From positions 124,001 to 188,000 of the forward strand of contig NZ_VTZS01000002.1 in assembly GCF_008367235.1 (NCBI RefSeq): DNA of 64,000 nt. The letters are read 5' to 3'. The notes beneath the pieces are model-generated. The model was given only the letters and a program-made list of their open reading frames with translations, ran no database searches and had not been told where the DNA came from. This document shows positions 1 to 7,398 of this stretch, piece after piece. How positions within the stretch are numbered: position 1 is the stretch's first letter; the number at the start of each line of letters is the position of its first letter. Made by a program: the position numbers and the translations under genes. This stretch comes from Pareuzebyella sediminis (lineage in GTDB: Bacteria > Bacteroidota > Bacteroidia > Flavobacteriales > Flavobacteriaceae).

Positions 1-125
1 TTGTCCAAAAGGCCGTTCGAAAAATCACATCCCTCAAAAATACAGTTTTCATATTCCCCTCGTGGAAGGCGTTTCTGGGTATATGTTTTTCCCTTGAAGG
101 TTTGATCTGCGATAAAGGAACTCAT
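1..125 (-). CDS. Pentapeptide repeat-containing protein, 5' part only
   Basis: Reading leftward from an ATG at 125, an open frame of 41 codons runs off the window edge. It begins MSSFIADQTFKGKTYTQKRL and continues with ENCIFEGCDFSNG, the A/C(D/N)LxF-like spacing with alternating Phe/Cys typical of pentapeptide repeats (right-handed quadrilateral beta-helix; McbG/Qnr-like families). The function of the family is varied (some protect DNA gyrase), so no specific role is inferred. Only the first strands of the helix are visible. Confidence 0.7.
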   Translation of the reverse strand, partial: MSSFIADQTFKGKTYTQKRLPRGEYENCIFEGCDFSNGLLD

Positions 126-230
126 AGCTTTTTAATTTATTGGTATCATATCTAACGTGCCGTCCATAGTTACAATGAATTCGTTAAATGAGGGAATTTT
201 TCTATTTGAACATAGGGGGAGTGAACCACT

Positions 231-1205
231 CTATTGTAAATAGTCAAGTCTTTTTTTCCAATCGTTAAGGTACTCTTTACGCCATTTGTTAACCGTTTTG
301 GCCCCAGGCTTTCCATTTTCGATGTATTCCGTTTGTGTCCGGTCGGTCCAATATTGTGTTCCATGACCGGTTTTCTGAAAGCGACCTCCCCAACTTTCGG
401 ACTCCGGATTCTCCGGATTCCCATGGAGTAAGTATAAAACGGATGGGGTATCTCCCATTTTGATATCCTTTTTCTTTTGAAAAAAAAAGCGCCCTAAATG
501 TCCTTTTTGTTGAATATGCCTTTTCACGAAGGCTTCGTTTCCATAGTCGTCCAACTGATATCCGCCCATGTACATGCCCCTGAAAGTCGAATTGTTCTCT
601 ATGAAACATAGGTCAGGGTGTTCTTGATATACGTAGTTTCGCGAGAGGCTGTCTTGTTGGGTATTCCAGGAGCCAATATAGTACGCCCTTATATTCGGTT
701 TAATATGTGGGGCCTTGTGGAGTGCTTGAGCCAGGTCGGTCATAGCGCCCCAAATCAAAATATACAAAGGTCTTTGGTCCCCTTTTTCTGCTTCGGAAAT
801 AATCAACTTTGCCCCTTCACTGATTGAGTTATCAGGGCTTGGAGCGGCTTGTGCCTGAATGGCCCCCTGAGCGGTAACGGACCTTAGGTATTCTGGAGAG
901 GGGTAGGAAGGCGACTTTTTCTTGAGTTTAGGATAGTCTTTTTCATACACTGCAATGGTTTCCAAGATATGCTTTTTACGCCCCTTATCGGGAGGAGAAG
1001 AAATCAGCCCCACAATGTCAAGGGTGTCGGCATATAAAAATAGATGCACGAGCGACTGGTAATCATCTGGGTCACTACCACCAATATCCGTGGAAACAAG
1101 TACGCGTGGTCTAGACGTTCGATCCGTACATGCGATAAAGATAGATGTAATTGTCAAACAGAAGAGCATGGATCGAGCTAAAACGGAAAGGGCTTTTCTG
1201 TTCAT
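231..1205 (-). CDS. Nucleoside hydrolase-like (DUF1593) lipoprotein
   Basis: This is a 324-residue protein with an N-terminal hydrophobic segment ending in a lipobox-like Cys (IAC, residue 26), so it is probably a lipoprotein exported to the periplasm or cell surface. Residues 38-48 read STDIGGSDPDD, an acidic calcium-binding-type loop related to the DTD motif of inosine-uridine nucleoside hydrolases; this arrangement is typical of the DUF1593/cellulose-binding-like branch. The substrate is unknown; relatives often occur with polysaccharide-use genes, but none are next to it here. The next gene upstream (DUF3500) is 40 bp away on the same strand, so co-transcription is possible. The family call is good; the reaction is inferred. 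Confidence 0.75.
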   Translation of the reverse strand: MNRKALSVLARSMLFCLTITSIFIACTDRTSRPRVLVSTDIGGSDPDDYQSLVHLFLYADTLDIVGLISSPPDKGRKKHILETIAVYEKDYPKLKKKSPSYPSPEYLRSVTAQGAIQAQAAPSPDNSISEGAKLIISEAEKGDQRPLYILIWGAMTDLAQALHKAPHIKPNIRAYYIGSWNTQQDSLSRNYVYQEHPDLCFIENNSTFRGMYMGGYQLDDYGNEAFVKRHIQQKGHLGRFFFQKKKDIKMGDTPSVLYLLHGNPENPESESWGGRFQKTGHGTQYWTDRTQTEYIENGKPGAKTVNKWRKEYLNDWKKRLDYLQ

Positions 1206-1245
1206 TTCTACAAGATAATTAAATAATTCTTGACCTTGTAATTCA

Positions 1246-2445
1246 CTAGCGGTGATGCGCTTCTAAATGTTGCTCTAAAAGGCGCTTTCCGTAGTCGTTG
1301 CCATTTGGGGTTCTGACCACGGTATGGATGTGGTTTCGGGTAGGTACTTCTTTGTTCGCACCAGGTATTCCTACGGCAATTTGATGATCGAATTCGATTA
1401 ACAACACCGGACTGTGAATTCGGTAGTAGAATACGGCATTTTCACTCGTATCACCCACCCAGGCGAACGAAGTTTGATTAAGGTATTGCGATACCTCTTC
1501 CATTTTTATATCATGGTGCCCCTCACGCATATTGGCAACGTACTGGTCGATGAGATGAAGCAAGGTCTCTTTTTGTCCTTCATTGAATTCGGACACGCTC
1601 AAGCCTTGGTAGTTCAGGGTAAGATTATCTTTATTGGCAGCGGCCACGTTATTGTTTTGAACCTTTCTCGTAGCGATGATCGCTTTTTTTCGCTGTGCAT
1701 CGTCCAATGATCTCATAAGGCCTAGACCGAGGTTTTGTTCATCTTGAAACAGGGTATTGCCCTTATATTTACCGGTAGTCGTTAAAACGGGTTCTGCTCC
1801 CATAAAAACAGGCGACATTACAATTTGATCGCCCATCACAAAATAGTTGATAACCAAATGATGGCCATCTAACTGCCAACCCCAGGGCGCTGTGGCAGAA
1901 GGTTCGCCCATGATCGTGAAAAAATAGAGATTTTCATCGTAGTCGGCCGAATTGTCGTTGAGTTCACGAAGGGTTTGGTCGGTTTTCATGATGTCTTTAC
2001 TGAGTTGAAGACCTTTAGCACTTAACGAAGCTTGAAGAAGCTTGAAGGCGGCCTTTTTTTGGGCCGTATCCATCATTTTCAAACTCATTCCCTGTCGCTT
2101 ATAGATCCCATTGTCTACGTTCGACCATTTACGCCATTCAGGGTCATCGATTGGAAAGAGAATCTTTTGTCTTTGTTCGTTTGATAGGATACCTATAAAA
2201 GCCACGGCGCTTTCAACAATGGGCTTGGTAGAAACACCCGTACTGAATATTGGGAACAACCCTTCGGGTTCACCCTCTTCGGTGAAGATACCGTGATAAG
2301 GTTGTTCTAGCGCTCGGGCTTCCATTTCCGCGAAGAATTGTGCTACTTTATTTTGGTTATCAATAGCACTTTGTTCACTTTTTTTCGGTTTTTCAGAACA
2401 GGCGATACTACAAAGAATGAATACGAGTGAAATCTTTTTTAGCAT
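1246..2445 (-). CDS. DUF3500 domain lipoprotein
   Basis: I place the start at the ATG at 2445, giving 399 residues that begin MLKKISLVFILCSIACSE, a signal peptide with lipobox-like IAC. A longer frame exists upstream but would hide the signal peptide. The rest is one domain resembling DUF3500, with GWQLDGHH in the middle and a C-terminal RNHIHTVVRTPNGNDYG segment rich in His residues that could bind metal. The family has no assigned activity. It lies 63 bp downstream of the carotenoid operon on the same strand, but nothing in it suggests a pigment role. Confidence 0.75.
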   Translation of the reverse strand: MLKKISLVFILCSIACSEKPKKSEQSAIDNQNKVAQFFAEMEARALEQPYHGIFTEEGEPEGLFPIFSTGVSTKPIVESAVAFIGILSNEQRQKILFPIDDPEWRKWSNVDNGIYKRQGMSLKMMDTAQKKAAFKLLQASLSAKGLQLSKDIMKTDQTLRELNDNSADYDENLYFFTIMGEPSATAPWGWQLDGHHLVINYFVMGDQIVMSPVFMGAEPVLTTTGKYKGNTLFQDEQNLGLGLMRSLDDAQRKKAIIATRKVQNNNVAAANKDNLTLNYQGLSVSEFNEGQKETLLHLIDQYVANMREGHHDIKMEEVSQYLNQTSFAWVGDTSENAVFYYRIHSPVLLIEFDHQIAVGIPGANKEVPTRNHIHTVVRTPNGNDYGKRLLEQHLEAHHR

Positions 2446-2508
2446 GGGTCGGTTTTGATGGTATGAAGGTAGGATGAAGATACCAAAAAACGGAGACATC
2501 CTTTTCTT

Positions 2509-3234
2509 TTATTCCGTTGGCTCGCCCGAATCAATTTGTTGGTATCCAAAGCGCTTCTTAAGATATTCGAAGATCAGAATATTGGAATACAACAGGCTGA
2601 AGCAATAAAAAAAATCCTCTACAGGGATGGTTCCTAAGCGAATTCCCAAATTTTTTGTGTTGTTATAGAACACGATGGGCTCGTTTGTGAAGCTTCCGGT
2701 AAGCCAAGAATTCACTACTAGAAAAGGAATCAATATGAGCAAAAAAGAAAGCATATAGGTTCTGAAAATTGGGGGCCTATAGTATGTCTGTAAGAACATT
2801 AAAATTGAAAAAAGGCCAAAACTTACCACCGTATATAACCGATCGAAATGCATTATTGCAATACTTAAGGCTACAACCCCAAATACGACAGGCAAAAATC
2901 TGGCTACTGATTTTGGAAGTCCGAACCTTGGAAGGAAATAGACCAATGCATAGTGTATGAAGTTACTTGCATAGGGAATTAAAAGAAAAAAAAGCCATTC
3001 TTCTATTGGGAGCGTCGCAATGCGCCATCCAATTAGATAGTCATCGTTGAAACCCCAGACCCCCCAAATGGTAAAGAATACGTCCCAAATGATGAATATC
3101 GAACCTACTAACAGCAGTGCGCCGAAATAGGGCTTCCAATATTGTATGAAGTGAATACGCTTGCGTTCAAAACTATAAATAAAGGGTACCGAAAAACTGA
3201 GAAGGTCTATAATGAGATAAAGGTAGGGGTTCAT
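2509..3234 (-). CDS. crtY: Lycopene cyclase, CrtYcd type
   Basis: This polytopic membrane protein of 241 residues belongs to the lycopene cyclase domain family (CrtYc/CrtYd, heterodimeric in actinobacteria and fused in Bacteroidota). Both duplicated signature motifs are visible: PIEEWLFF at 76-83 and PVEDFFY at 204-210, each with the paired acidic residues expected in the active site. It should cyclise both ends of lycopene to beta-carotene in the inner membrane. Its ATG overlaps the stop of crtZ by one base (TAATG), so translation is probably coupled. It is the last gene of the crtI-crtB-crtZ-crtY operon. Confidence 0.92.
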   Translation of the reverse strand: MNPYLYLIIDLLSFSVPFIYSFERKRIHFIQYWKPYFGALLLVGSIFIIWDVFFTIWGVWGFNDDYLIGWRIATLPIEEWLFFLLIPYASNFIHYALVYFLPRFGLPKSVARFLPVVFGVVALSIAIMHFDRLYTVVSFGLFSILMFLQTYYRPPIFRTYMLSFLLILIPFLVVNSWLTGSFTNEPIVFYNNTKNLGIRLGTIPVEDFFYCFSLLYSNILIFEYLKKRFGYQQIDSGEPTE

Positions 3235-3683
3235 TAAATCTTAAAGTATTCTTTGGGAACGAAAAGCATTCCAAAGCATTCGCCTTCTTCTTTCCCCAGA
3301 TGTTTATGGTGCCTTTTGTGGGCTTTCCGTAATCCGATCAAATAGGGATTCTTGGTTCTTTTGAACCATTTAAACCGCTGATGAATAAGCACGTCGTGCA
3401 CCATAAAATAGCACAGTCCATAAAGAAAGACTCCTAGGCCTATGAAAAATCGATAATCAATCCCATTTACCGTACCAAAATAGAATAGCAAAATGCTGGG
3501 TATAGCGAAGATGACAAAGAAAAAGTCATTTTTTTCAAAGGGGTGTGGATAACCAGGTTGATGATGGTCTTGATGGAAATACCACAAAAAGCCGTGCATC
3601 ACGTACTTATGGGTCAACCAAGTCACCACCTCCATAATACAAAAAACAAAAACCGTAAGAAGTATGTATGCTATTATGTTCAT
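3234..3683 (-). CDS. crtZ: Beta-carotene 3-hydroxylase
   Basis: Starting at the ATG at 3683 gives 149 residues; the longer frame uses a TTG inside crtB and is unlikely. Four His clusters of the non-haem di-iron membrane hydroxylases are present: H25xxxxH30, H37xxHH41, H96xxxxH101 and H122xxHH126, between membrane segments. The enzyme hydroxylates the beta-ionone rings of beta-carotene at C3 to give cryptoxanthin and zeaxanthin. It follows crtB by 10 bp and overlaps crtY by one base. Zeaxanthin is therefore the likely carotenoid end product of this operon; no crtW ketolase is present nearby. Confidence 0.92.
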   Translation of the reverse strand: MNIIAYILLTVFVFCIMEVVTWLTHKYVMHGFLWYFHQDHHQPGYPHPFEKNDFFFVIFAIPSILLFYFGTVNGIDYRFFIGLGVFLYGLCYFMVHDVLIHQRFKWFKRTKNPYLIGLRKAHKRHHKHLGKEEGECFGMLFVPKEYFKI

Positions 3684-3693
3684 AAATAAAACT

Positions 3694-4536
3694 TTAAATC
3701 CTGAAGGTCTTGCGAGTATATAGTTTTGAGAACAAGACCATTTTTGCAAAATTGTTCACCCTAACCCTTCCTTGCAGGAGTTTGTCGGGGGAAAGGGCGC
3801 ATATTTTATGGTAAAGCCCATGGTAATAACGGTAGGCCAGAAGCACGGCATATCTTGAGGTCAAAGGAAGTTTTTTAATGCCCTCCAACGCTACCGAAAA
3901 ATCCTTGGCTATATCTTCTTCTATATCCCTTTTATCTGCTTCCGTAAAGTTACCAAAATCTACTTTAGGAAAATAGGTACGCCCCAATAAATGATAATCC
4001 GCTTCCATATCCCTTAGGAAATTGACCTTTTGAAGGGCAGCCCCCATGTGTTGGGCAGCAGGTTTTAAGGCTTCATATTTTTTGGGATCACCAGCGACAA
4101 AAAGAACCAGGCACATGAGGCCGACGACCTCGGCAGAGCCATAGATGTATTTTTTATAGCTCTCGGGTTGGAATGTGCTGACGTCGCCCAAATCCATGTA
4201 CATGGATTCAAGAAAATCGTCTATAAGGTTTTGCGGGATATCATATTGACGTTGTGTGCGGCAAAAAGCATGTAAAATAGGGTTTGTTGATATTCCAGAA
4301 TCCAAAGCTTGCCTATAATCTTCGACGAAGTCGTCTAGAAGTTCACGGCGGTCAAAAGTCGTAAAGGTGTCGACAATCTCATCAGCAACGCGTACAAAAC
4401 CGTAGATATTGTAGACATGTCTCCTGATGACAGGGTCGAGTAGGGTAATAGAACGAGAAAAGGAGGTGCTGTAGCGTCGGGTCACCAATTTGCTCGCCTC
4501 ATGGCTTACTTCATGATATAGATCTATATAGTTCAT
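3694..4536 (-). CDS. crtB: Phytoene synthase
   Basis: The 280-residue protein has the two Asp-rich magnesium-diphosphate binding motifs of squalene/phytoene synthases: D52EIVD56 and D176MEAD180, the latter followed by GRTYFP. It condenses two geranylgeranyl diphosphates, through prephytoene diphosphate, to phytoene at the inner membrane face. Length is usual for bacterial CrtB. Its ATG overlaps the TGA of crtI by four bases (ATGA), a sign of translational coupling. It is the second gene of the carotenoid operon. Confidence 0.95.
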   Translation of the reverse strand: MNYIDLYHEVSHEASKLVTRRYSTSFSRSITLLDPVIRRHVYNIYGFVRVADEIVDTFTTFDRRELLDDFVEDYRQALDSGISTNPILHAFCRTQRQYDIPQNLIDDFLESMYMDLGDVSTFQPESYKKYIYGSAEVVGLMCLVLFVAGDPKKYEALKPAAQHMGAALQKVNFLRDMEADYHLLGRTYFPKVDFGNFTEADKRDIEEDIAKDFSVALEGIKKLPLTSRYAVLLAYRYYHGLYHKICALSPDKLLQGRVRVNNFAKMVLFSKLYTRKTFRI

Positions 4537-5993
4537 ACAGCGGCATTAATTATCAGTTCACTTACCAATTTCCCGGAAATCAGGGCCGGCGGAACCCCAG
4601 GCCCTGGAACCGTTAACTGGCCAGTGTAAAAAAGATTGCCTAATTTTTTATTTCTCAATGATGGGCGTAAAACCGAGGTTTGCATTAGCGTGTTCGCAAG
4701 GCCATAAGCATTACCGCGACAGGCATGGTACCGCTCCTTAAAATGGGTGACGCCGACTGATTTTTTGAAAACAACCTTGTCTTTTAAGTCAACAGCGGTA
4801 TGTGCCTTGATACGCGAAAAGATCAAATCTAGGTAGTGCTCTCGAACCGCTTCGGTATCTTCTAAATCAACGCCCACCGGAATAAGAAAAAAGGCACTAC
4901 TCGAATTAAGGGGTGCTAAACTTTCATCGTTTTGCGACGGAAAATTTGCATAGAATAAAGGTTTCTCAGGAAACTGAGGATGATTATATATAGCTCGGGT
5001 ATGCGCTTCAAAATCCGTGTCAAAAAACAGGTTGTGGTGTTGCAAGCCCTTTACATCGCCTTTTAGGCCAATATAATAAAGTAATGAGGATGGCGCAAAT
5101 GTTTTCTTTTTCCAATAGGACTGCGAATAATTACGATAAGTATCAGGCAATAGGGTTTCGGTATGTGCATAATCGGCTCCACTGACCACCAAATCAGTTT
5201 CTAAGGTTGTGCCATTGACCGCGATGGAAGTGACTTTTGAGTCACTAACGGTTATTTGGGAGACTTCATGATTGCACAAGATTGTAACGCCGAGACCGAC
5301 TGCGAGTTTTTCCATGGCTAGAACCACTTGGGTCATACCTCCTTTAGGGTACCATGTGCCTAAGCCAAAATCGGCATAGTTCATGAAACTATAGAATGCC
5401 GGGGTATCTTGAGGCTTAGCCCCAAGAAAGAGCACGGGAAATTCCAAAATACGTTGTAAATTTTTGTTCAGGGTCACTTGCTTTGCCTCCCGGGCAATAG
5501 AAGTGACAAAGAGATGCAACCGACGTATGACGGGCCAACTGATAAGTTCGGTCAGAGACTCTCCGGGGCGATATACCAACCCGCCCATAGCGATTTCATA
5601 GTTTTTTTTTGCCTTTTTCATGAATGTCTTGAGGCGTGTGCCACTACCAGGGTCCAGTTTTTCAAAAATAGCGACGATGGCCTCGGGATTATCCGGAATG
5701 TCTACAAATTCTGCGCCCTCAAAAAAAACGCGATAAGCTGGGGATAGTTTGACGAGCTCATAAAAATCGGCTACGGTGTGGCCAAAATCTGCAAAAAAAC
5801 GTTCGAAAACATCAGGCATCCAATACCACGATGGGCCTCTATCAAAGCGAAAACCATCAGCTTCCAAAATGGAGGCCCTACCGCCGATTTGATCGTTTTT
5901 TTCTAAAACGGTAACTTGAAATCCGGCCTTGGCTAAGTAGCAAGAAGCGGCAAGAGATGAGAAACCGGAACCAATAATCACCACTTTTTTCAT
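4533..5993 (-). CDS. crtI: Phytoene desaturase
   Basis: This 486-residue flavoprotein starts with an FAD-binding Rossmann motif GSGFSSLAA at 8-16 followed by an acidic end of strand two (VLEKN), and ends with GQLTVPGPGVPPALISG, the CrtI C-terminal FAD/substrate signature. It should take phytoene to lycopene in four desaturation steps. It is the first gene of the leftward crtI-crtB-crtZ-crtY operon; 75 bp separate it from the divergent MarR-family gene, which makes that regulator a natural candidate for control. It is distinct from the CrtI-like protein at 10155, which belongs to the flexirubin cluster. Confidence 0.95.
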   Translation of the reverse strand: MKKVVIIGSGFSSLAASCYLAKAGFQVTVLEKNDQIGGRASILEADGFRFDRGPSWYWMPDVFERFFADFGHTVADFYELVKLSPAYRVFFEGAEFVDIPDNPEAIVAIFEKLDPGSGTRLKTFMKKAKKNYEIAMGGLVYRPGESLTELISWPVIRRLHLFVTSIAREAKQVTLNKNLQRILEFPVLFLGAKPQDTPAFYSFMNYADFGLGTWYPKGGMTQVVLAMEKLAVGLGVTILCNHEVSQITVSDSKVTSIAVNGTTLETDLVVSGADYAHTETLLPDTYRNYSQSYWKKKTFAPSSLLYYIGLKGDVKGLQHHNLFFDTDFEAHTRAIYNHPQFPEKPLFYANFPSQNDESLAPLNSSSAFFLIPVGVDLEDTEAVREHYLDLIFSRIKAHTAVDLKDKVVFKKSVGVTHFKERYHACRGNAYGLANTLMQTSVLRPSLRNKKLGNLFYTGQLTVPGPGVPPALISGKLVSELIINAAV

Positions 5994-6017
5994 TAAACGT
6001 GCTCTGATAGAACGAAT

Positions 6018-6057
6018 ATATCCTAAATTTGATTAAAAAGAAAAAAATATTCCTAAA
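6018..6057. promoter_or_regulatory. Shared crtI/marR promoter region with direct repeat
   Basis: TCCTAAA occurs at 6021-6027 and again at 6051-6057, exactly 30 bp apart (about three helical turns), inside the 75-bp gap between crtI and the MarR gene. A TAAATTTG at 6024-6031 matches the Bacteroidota -7 consensus TAnnTTTG for rightward transcription, though no good -33 element sits upstream of it. The repeat could be an operator, but the motif is short and the region is AT-rich. Confidence 0.3.
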
Positions 6058-6068
6058 AGACGAGGCTT

Positions 6069-6719
6069 ATGGACTACGCTTTTATTGTCGAAATGCTTGA
6101 AGAAATGAACAGCTATCAAGAGAGTGGTTCAAGTACGGCAAGCGTGGAGGGTTTCCGGCACTGGTTGAACCAAAAAGCATATGAACGTGAGAGCCCGACC
6201 GTTTTGGCCAGTAAAAATAATCTAGAAGCCAATACACTCGACAATGAACTCTGTAAACAAGTGTTGCTTCTTGGCCGGTATGCTAAAATAGTTTTACGTA
6301 AAGGTCTTCAAGAATACCCAGAACTTATAAATGAAGACTTTACCTATCTCTACAGATTGATCGATTATCCCTACCTGACCAAAATACAATTGATTGAAAA
6401 AAACGCCCATGAGAAACAGGCCGGTCTGGAAATTATCAAGCGGTTGGTAAAACGAGGACTTTTTGTAGAGTCGCCGGATCCGAACGATGGACGAAGTAAG
6501 CGGATTTCGGTAAGTCAACGCGGTCGTAATCTGTTCTTAAAATCTATGAAAGACGTAACCCTCACCTCAAAAGTACTTACCGGTCAATTACCTGTTTCTG
6601 ATAAAGAAACACTTTTGCATTTACTTAAGGAACTTAACCTTTTTCACGAAATGCTCTATTATAATTTTAGGGAAGATGATATAGAGGTGTTGGCAAGTTT
6701 GAATGGAAGGGATAACTAG
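6069..6719 (+). CDS. MarR-family transcriptional regulator
   Basis: The 216-residue protein has a winged helix-turn-helix in its middle: a recognition-helix region LEIIKRLVKRGLF followed by the wing DPNDGRSKRISVSQRGR at about 141-157, the clearest MarR-family signature. It is somewhat longer than a typical MarR (about 150), with an extra N-terminal stretch. It is divergent from crtI with 75 bp between, which suggests it regulates the carotenoid operon, itself, or both. No ligand can be read from the sequence. Confidence 0.88.
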   Translation: MDYAFIVEMLEEMNSYQESGSSTASVEGFRHWLNQKAYERESPTVLASKNNLEANTLDNELCKQVLLLGRYAKIVLRKGLQEYPELINEDFTYLYRLIDYPYLTKIQLIEKNAHEKQAGLEIIKRLVKRGLFVESPDPNDGRSKRISVSQRGRNLFLKSMKDVTLTSKVLTGQLPVSDKETLLHLLKELNLFHEMLYYNFREDDIEVLASLNGRDN

Positions 6720-6887
6720 AACTTCAACAAATACGCCTTTTTAAATGGGCGTATAATGAAAATTAATAATCCGGAATACGTACTAAGATAATACTTTAAA
6801 TAACTGTTTTTCAATATAATAAGTGTTTTCAAACGTTTACAAACGAAAGTAATTATTTTATAACCGACTACCGTTTGCGCATCGTTC

Positions 6888-6936
6888 TAAGTTTGCTGTG
6901 TCGAATCAAGGAGGTTCGATGGCATTAACTGTTTAA
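6888..6936 (+). promoter_or_regulatory. ssb leader: -7-like box, Shine-Dalgarno, 5-codon ORF
   Basis: TAAGTTTG at 6888-6895 matches the Bacteroidota -7 box, though the -33 element is not clear. Just downstream, AAGGAGG at 6908-6914 is a perfect Shine-Dalgarno sequence, four bases before an ATG at 6919 that opens a five-codon reading frame (MALTV, stop ending at 6936). The ssb start codon follows 16 bases later without any Shine-Dalgarno of its own. Bacteroidota genes seldom carry such a sequence, so this leader may matter. Confidence 0.35.
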
Positions 6937-6952
6937 CGTAAAATTATTTATT

Positions 6953-7285
6953 ATGAACGCACTTAAAAACAAAGTACAGTTGATTGGAAACTTGGGTCAA
7001 GACCCTGAGATCGTAAACTTGGAAAATGGCAGCAAGCTGGCAAAGTTTTCTTTGGCCACCACAGACAGCTATAAAAATGCAAAAGGGGAAAAGGTCGACG
7101 ATACCCAATGGCACAATGTTGTGGCGTGGGGGAAAACCGCTGAAATCGTAGAGAACTATCTCGTTAAGGGAAAACAAGTGGCAGTAGAAGGGAAATTGAT
7201 ACACCGAAGCTATGAGACCAAGGAAGGTGAAAAGCGCTATATCACCGAGGTAAAATGCAATGAACTTCTTATGCTTGGAAAATAA
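6953..7285 (+). CDS. ssb: Single-stranded DNA-binding protein, short form
   Basis: The 110-residue protein begins MNALKNKVQLIGNLGQDPEI and carries the SSB OB-fold pattern (FSLATTDSYKN, WHNVVAWGKTAEI, VEGKLIHRSYE) through to its end at LLMLGK. It stops right after the OB fold: the flexible linker and acidic Phe-ending tail that recruit repair and replication proteins in full-length SSBs are absent. It may thus be a secondary paralogue rather than the main replication SSB. It stands alone between the carotenoid regulator and the flexirubin cluster, convergent with the latter. Confidence 0.9.
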   Translation: MNALKNKVQLIGNLGQDPEIVNLENGSKLAKFSLATTDSYKNAKGEKVDDTQWHNVVAWGKTAEIVENYLVKGKQVAVEGKLIHRSYETKEGEKRYITEVKCNELLMLGK

Positions 7286-7301
7286 AATTGTAAGGGTTCA
7301 C

Positions 7302-7345
7302 GTGGGACAATTTGCCGGGTAGGTGTACAACGTAAATTGTCCCAC
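7302..7345. terminator. 12-bp perfect inverted repeat between convergent genes
   Basis: GTGGGACAATTT at 7302-7313 is perfectly repeated in inverse as AAATTGTCCCAC at 7334-7345, with a 20-base loop. It lies between the ends of ssb (rightward) and the C45 gene (leftward), the place expected for a bidirectional terminator. There is no uridine run next to it, so it could also be a protein-binding palindrome. Confidence 0.45.
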
Positions 7346-7359
7346 TAAACCTTTAGAAA

Positions 7360-7398
7360 GGTGATTGTTGCAACATTAGGTTGACCTGGCCAATCACC
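7360..7398. repeat. Second inverted repeat at the C45 gene 3' end
   Basis: GGTGATTG at 7360-7367 pairs with CAATCACC at 7391-7398, an 8-bp perfect stem with a 23-base loop. The right arm overlaps the stop codon region of the C45 gene. Together with the 12-bp repeat just before it, this suggests a structured 3' end for the leftward flexirubin transcript. Confidence 0.3.

Noticed and set aside
6732-6753. A 6-bp stem (TACGCC/GGCGTA) after the MarR gene as an intrinsic terminator
   Set aside because: The stem is short and is not followed by a T run; I could not support it as a terminator.
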